Below, piece by piece: positions 22,743 through 24,252 of a stretch of DNA of 24,252 nt; the stretch's first letter is position 1; every line of letters begins with the position of its first letter. A model generated the notes under the pieces. It searched no databases, was not told where the DNA came from, and saw nothing but the letters and a program-made list of their open reading frames with translations. Source of the stretch: SM23-28-2 sp964512285 (GTDB lineage: Bacteria > Chloroflexota > Dehalococcoidia > SM23-28-2); contig CAZEJO010000030.1 of NCBI GenBank assembly GCA_964512285.1, forward strand, positions 1 to 24,252, read 5' to 3'. The position numbers were made by a program, and so were the translations under genes.

Positions 22743-23621
22743 ATGAAGGTGGTTGTCTGTGTCGCTAGGGTGGTAGATACAATCGAGCCGTCCGAGCCGC
22801 TGCCGGTGAGGACAGGACAGGCTGCTCTCGAGGAGGAGAGTCTGAGGCACATGCTGAATCCGGCCGACGATTATGCCCTGGAGCAGGGCTTATGCCTGAA
22901 GGATCGCTTCCCCGATAGTGACGTGACGGCTATAAGCATGGGCCCGCCCGAAAGCGAGTCGGTTCTGCGCCGCTGCTTGGCCCTGGGTGTGGACCAGTCG
23001 CTGCTCCTGTGGGACGAGGCCTTCCGCGGCTCTGACACTCTGGCCACCGCTCGCATCCTGGCTACCGCCATCAGGGAGATGGGGGCCGATGTAGTGCTGT
23101 GCGGCAAGCGGGCCAGCGACGGCGATACAGGACAGGTGAGCGCTCAGCTAGCCGAACTTCTCGACCTGCCAGCGGTCACCAGCGTCGTCCGGCTGGAGGT
23201 AAGGGACGGCGAAGCGCTGGTTCACCGCCGGCTGGAACGAGGCCGGCGAGAGGTGCTCCGCTGTCCTCTGCCCGCGCTGTTCGCCGTCGAGGAGGGGATC
23301 AATCGCCCTCGTTATCCGAAACTGCGGGTCCTTCTTCGGTCGCTGGCAGCAGAAATCCCCCGCCGTGGCCTCGCCGACCTGGATCTCCGCGCCGAGGAGG
23401 TAGGCGAGGCGGGCTCCTGCGCTCAGGTAGTGAGCCTGTCGCCGCCCAAGCCGATCACCAAAGGTCTATTCATCCCCGATAGCAGCCTCTCGCCGGAGGA
23501 ACGCTGGCAACAGATCGTCTCCGGCGGGATGGAAGAGCGGCACGGTGACGTCATCCAAGGGCCCCCAGACGCCGTGGCCGAGCAGTTGCTTCAGTTCCTA
23601 ACTGATAACCACTTCGTCTAG
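22743..23621 (+). CDS. etfB: Electron transfer flavoprotein, beta subunit
   Basis: This 292-residue product starts at ATG 22743 with a GAGGTGA site 9 bases upstream, 13 bases after etfA. It has the N-terminal VVVCVARVVDT strand, DDYALEQGL, and the nucleotide-binding CGKRASDGDTGQV (120-132), preceded by the WDEAFRGSDTLATA stretch conserved in EtfB. It forms the heterodimer with EtfA. The middle of the protein is more Arg-rich and divergent than standard EtfB, as often seen in paralogous ETFs dedicated to one dehydrogenase. The C-terminal 40 residues (GGMEERHGDVIQGPPDAVAEQLL) are family-typical. Confidence 0.93.
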   Translation: MKVVVCVARVVDTIEPSEPLPVRTGQAALEEESLRHMLNPADDYALEQGLCLKDRFPDSDVTAISMGPPESESVLRRCLALGVDQSLLLWDEAFRGSDTLATARILATAIREMGADVVLCGKRASDGDTGQVSAQLAELLDLPAVTSVVRLEVRDGEALVHRRLERGRREVLRCPLPALFAVEEGINRPRYPKLRVLLRSLAAEIPRRGLADLDLRAEEVGEAGSCAQVVSLSPPKPITKGLFIPDSSLSPEERWQQIVSGGMEERHGDVIQGPPDAVAEQLLQFLTDNHFV

Positions 23622-23987
23622 GCAATCCTAGCTGGGCTCGATATCTGGTCCACCGCCGTCGAGACCCTGGGTGGCAGATCCCGCCACGCCTCACGCCTAC
23701 GGGTAGGATGAAAACGCCCGCAGCACCGCTGCCGCAGGGGAAAAATCTGTAACTGATTCTTCCCTTGAACGTCTCAACATGGTAGAACCAAAGGCAGAGA
23801 TGGCTCCCAACTCACAGCGCGCAGCCGCCTGGAGACGAACTTGTTGGGCGTCTCCCAATAGGTCCTTGCGAATGCGAGGTCTCGGCGCTGAATCCCCCGT
23901 GAGAGCGCTGACCTAGGCTACGCCTCGGCCGCGCGGCGAATGACTCGCCATGCGGTCGGAGCGCGGATCACGCGACGGAGGTTTGCC
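23622..23987. other. Gene-free stretch with two mutually exclusive hairpins
   Basis: No credible gene on either strand. At 23831-23855 GGAGACG pairs with CGTCTCC across 11 bases. Overlapping it, TTGGG (23844-23848) pairs with CCCAA (23854-23858). The two stems share bases and cannot coexist, as in an attenuator, about 130 bases before the next gene. No rho-independent terminator for etfB was found; the GC-rich hairpin near 23725-23750 is followed by A, not T. Confidence 0.45.
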
Positions 23988-24252
23988 ATGCTTAGCCAGG
24001 CGAGAAAACTTGCCGTCTTGTTTGTAGCGGGTCTCGTTGCCGTAGGGGTGACAGGCCTGGTCTGGGCCGTGACGACGAGTTCCTCCGAGGCCCAGCAGGG
24101 CGCTATGTTCAACTGCCCGCAGCCCGACAAGTGGGCCATTGCGGTGTGGGATGGCGACGACGGCACCGACGCCGAACAGGCTCTGGCCACCTGCGGTGAA
24201 GGGGCGGTGGCCGTCGCCTACGACATCGACCCCAATACGCAAGAATGGCTAC
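23988..24252 (+). CDS. Secreted protein, 5' part only
   Basis: The gene runs off the right edge after 88 codons. ATG 23988 follows a GGAGG site 7 bases upstream. A signal peptide covers about residues 1-36: LSQARK, then a hydrophobic LAVLFVAGLVAVGVTGLVW core and an S-S-S-E-A-Q-type cleavage region. The mature start NCPQPDKWAIAVWDGDDGTDAEQAL with ATCGEGAVAVAYDID matches, from memory, a domain repeated in secreted proteins of Dehalococcoidia and relatives (Cys...KW-x-I-AVWDG...ALATCG). The two cysteines may form a disulfide. Function unknown. Confidence 0.8.
   Translation, partial: MLSQARKLAVLFVAGLVAVGVTGLVWAVTTSSSEAQQGAMFNCPQPDKWAIAVWDGDDGTDAEQALATCGEGAVAVAYDIDPNTQEWL

Noticed and set aside
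23725..23750. Rho-independent terminator for etfB
   Set aside because: The GC-rich stem is bulged and is followed by AAAAA rather than T.

Overview
The window looks like a chromosomal piece of a GC-rich bacterium, most likely a Chloroflexota member (Dehalococcoidia-like). This placement is inference. It rests on a heliorhodopsin (found mainly in single-membrane prokaryotes), secreted proteins with a CG(G)-type lipoprotein start and a C-P-x-P-x-K-W type domain, a small C-terminal CCGxxGEPGC protein, ferredoxin-dependent 2-oxoacid oxidoreductase, and class III cyclases with zinc ribbons. No rRNA, tRNA, transposase or CRISPR array was seen.

Layout. Positions 1-6000 (minus strand) hold an envelope module transcribed in the order HtrA protease, HlyD/MacA-type adaptor, MacB-type ATPase, MacB-type permease and a lipoprotein cut by the left edge. 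A remnant of a sensor histidine kinase lies directly upstream of the HtrA gene. Positions 6000-6825 are gene-poor but hold a 47-residue cysteine-tailed small protein. At 6826-8481 a DegV (fatty-acid-binding) gene is translationally coupled to a heliorhodopsin gene, converging on a DUF1295 membrane enzyme (8496-9284). Positions 9459-12554 (minus) are a korA-korB-DUF2267 operon for ferredoxin-linked 2-oxoacid oxidation. Divergent from it are two plus-strand genes for iron/redox proteins: a CDGSH iron-sulfur protein and a short ferritin-like diiron protein.

The most striking locus is 13493-14736 (minus): a zinc-ribbon adenylate cyclase followed by a peroxiredoxin whose reading frame is broken by one UGA exactly where the peroxidatic cysteine belongs, with hairpins just after it. 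I read this as a selenocysteine peroxiredoxin (PrxU type). A second, ordinary 1-Cys peroxiredoxin (14865-15521) is divergent from it. Together with the CDGSH and ferritin-like genes this makes a peroxide/iron-handling neighbourhood.

The right third is central and fatty-acid metabolism: class II fumarase, an Asp/Glu racemase, a flavin/4Fe-4S dienoyl-CoA-reductase-like oxidoreductase behind an acyl-CoA dehydrogenase, and, divergently, etfA-etfB, which would take electrons from the dehydrogenase. The window ends inside a secreted protein gene.

The leading candidates for something new are the UGA-containing peroxiredoxin, the DegV-heliorhodopsin pair, and the small CCGHPGEPGC protein.
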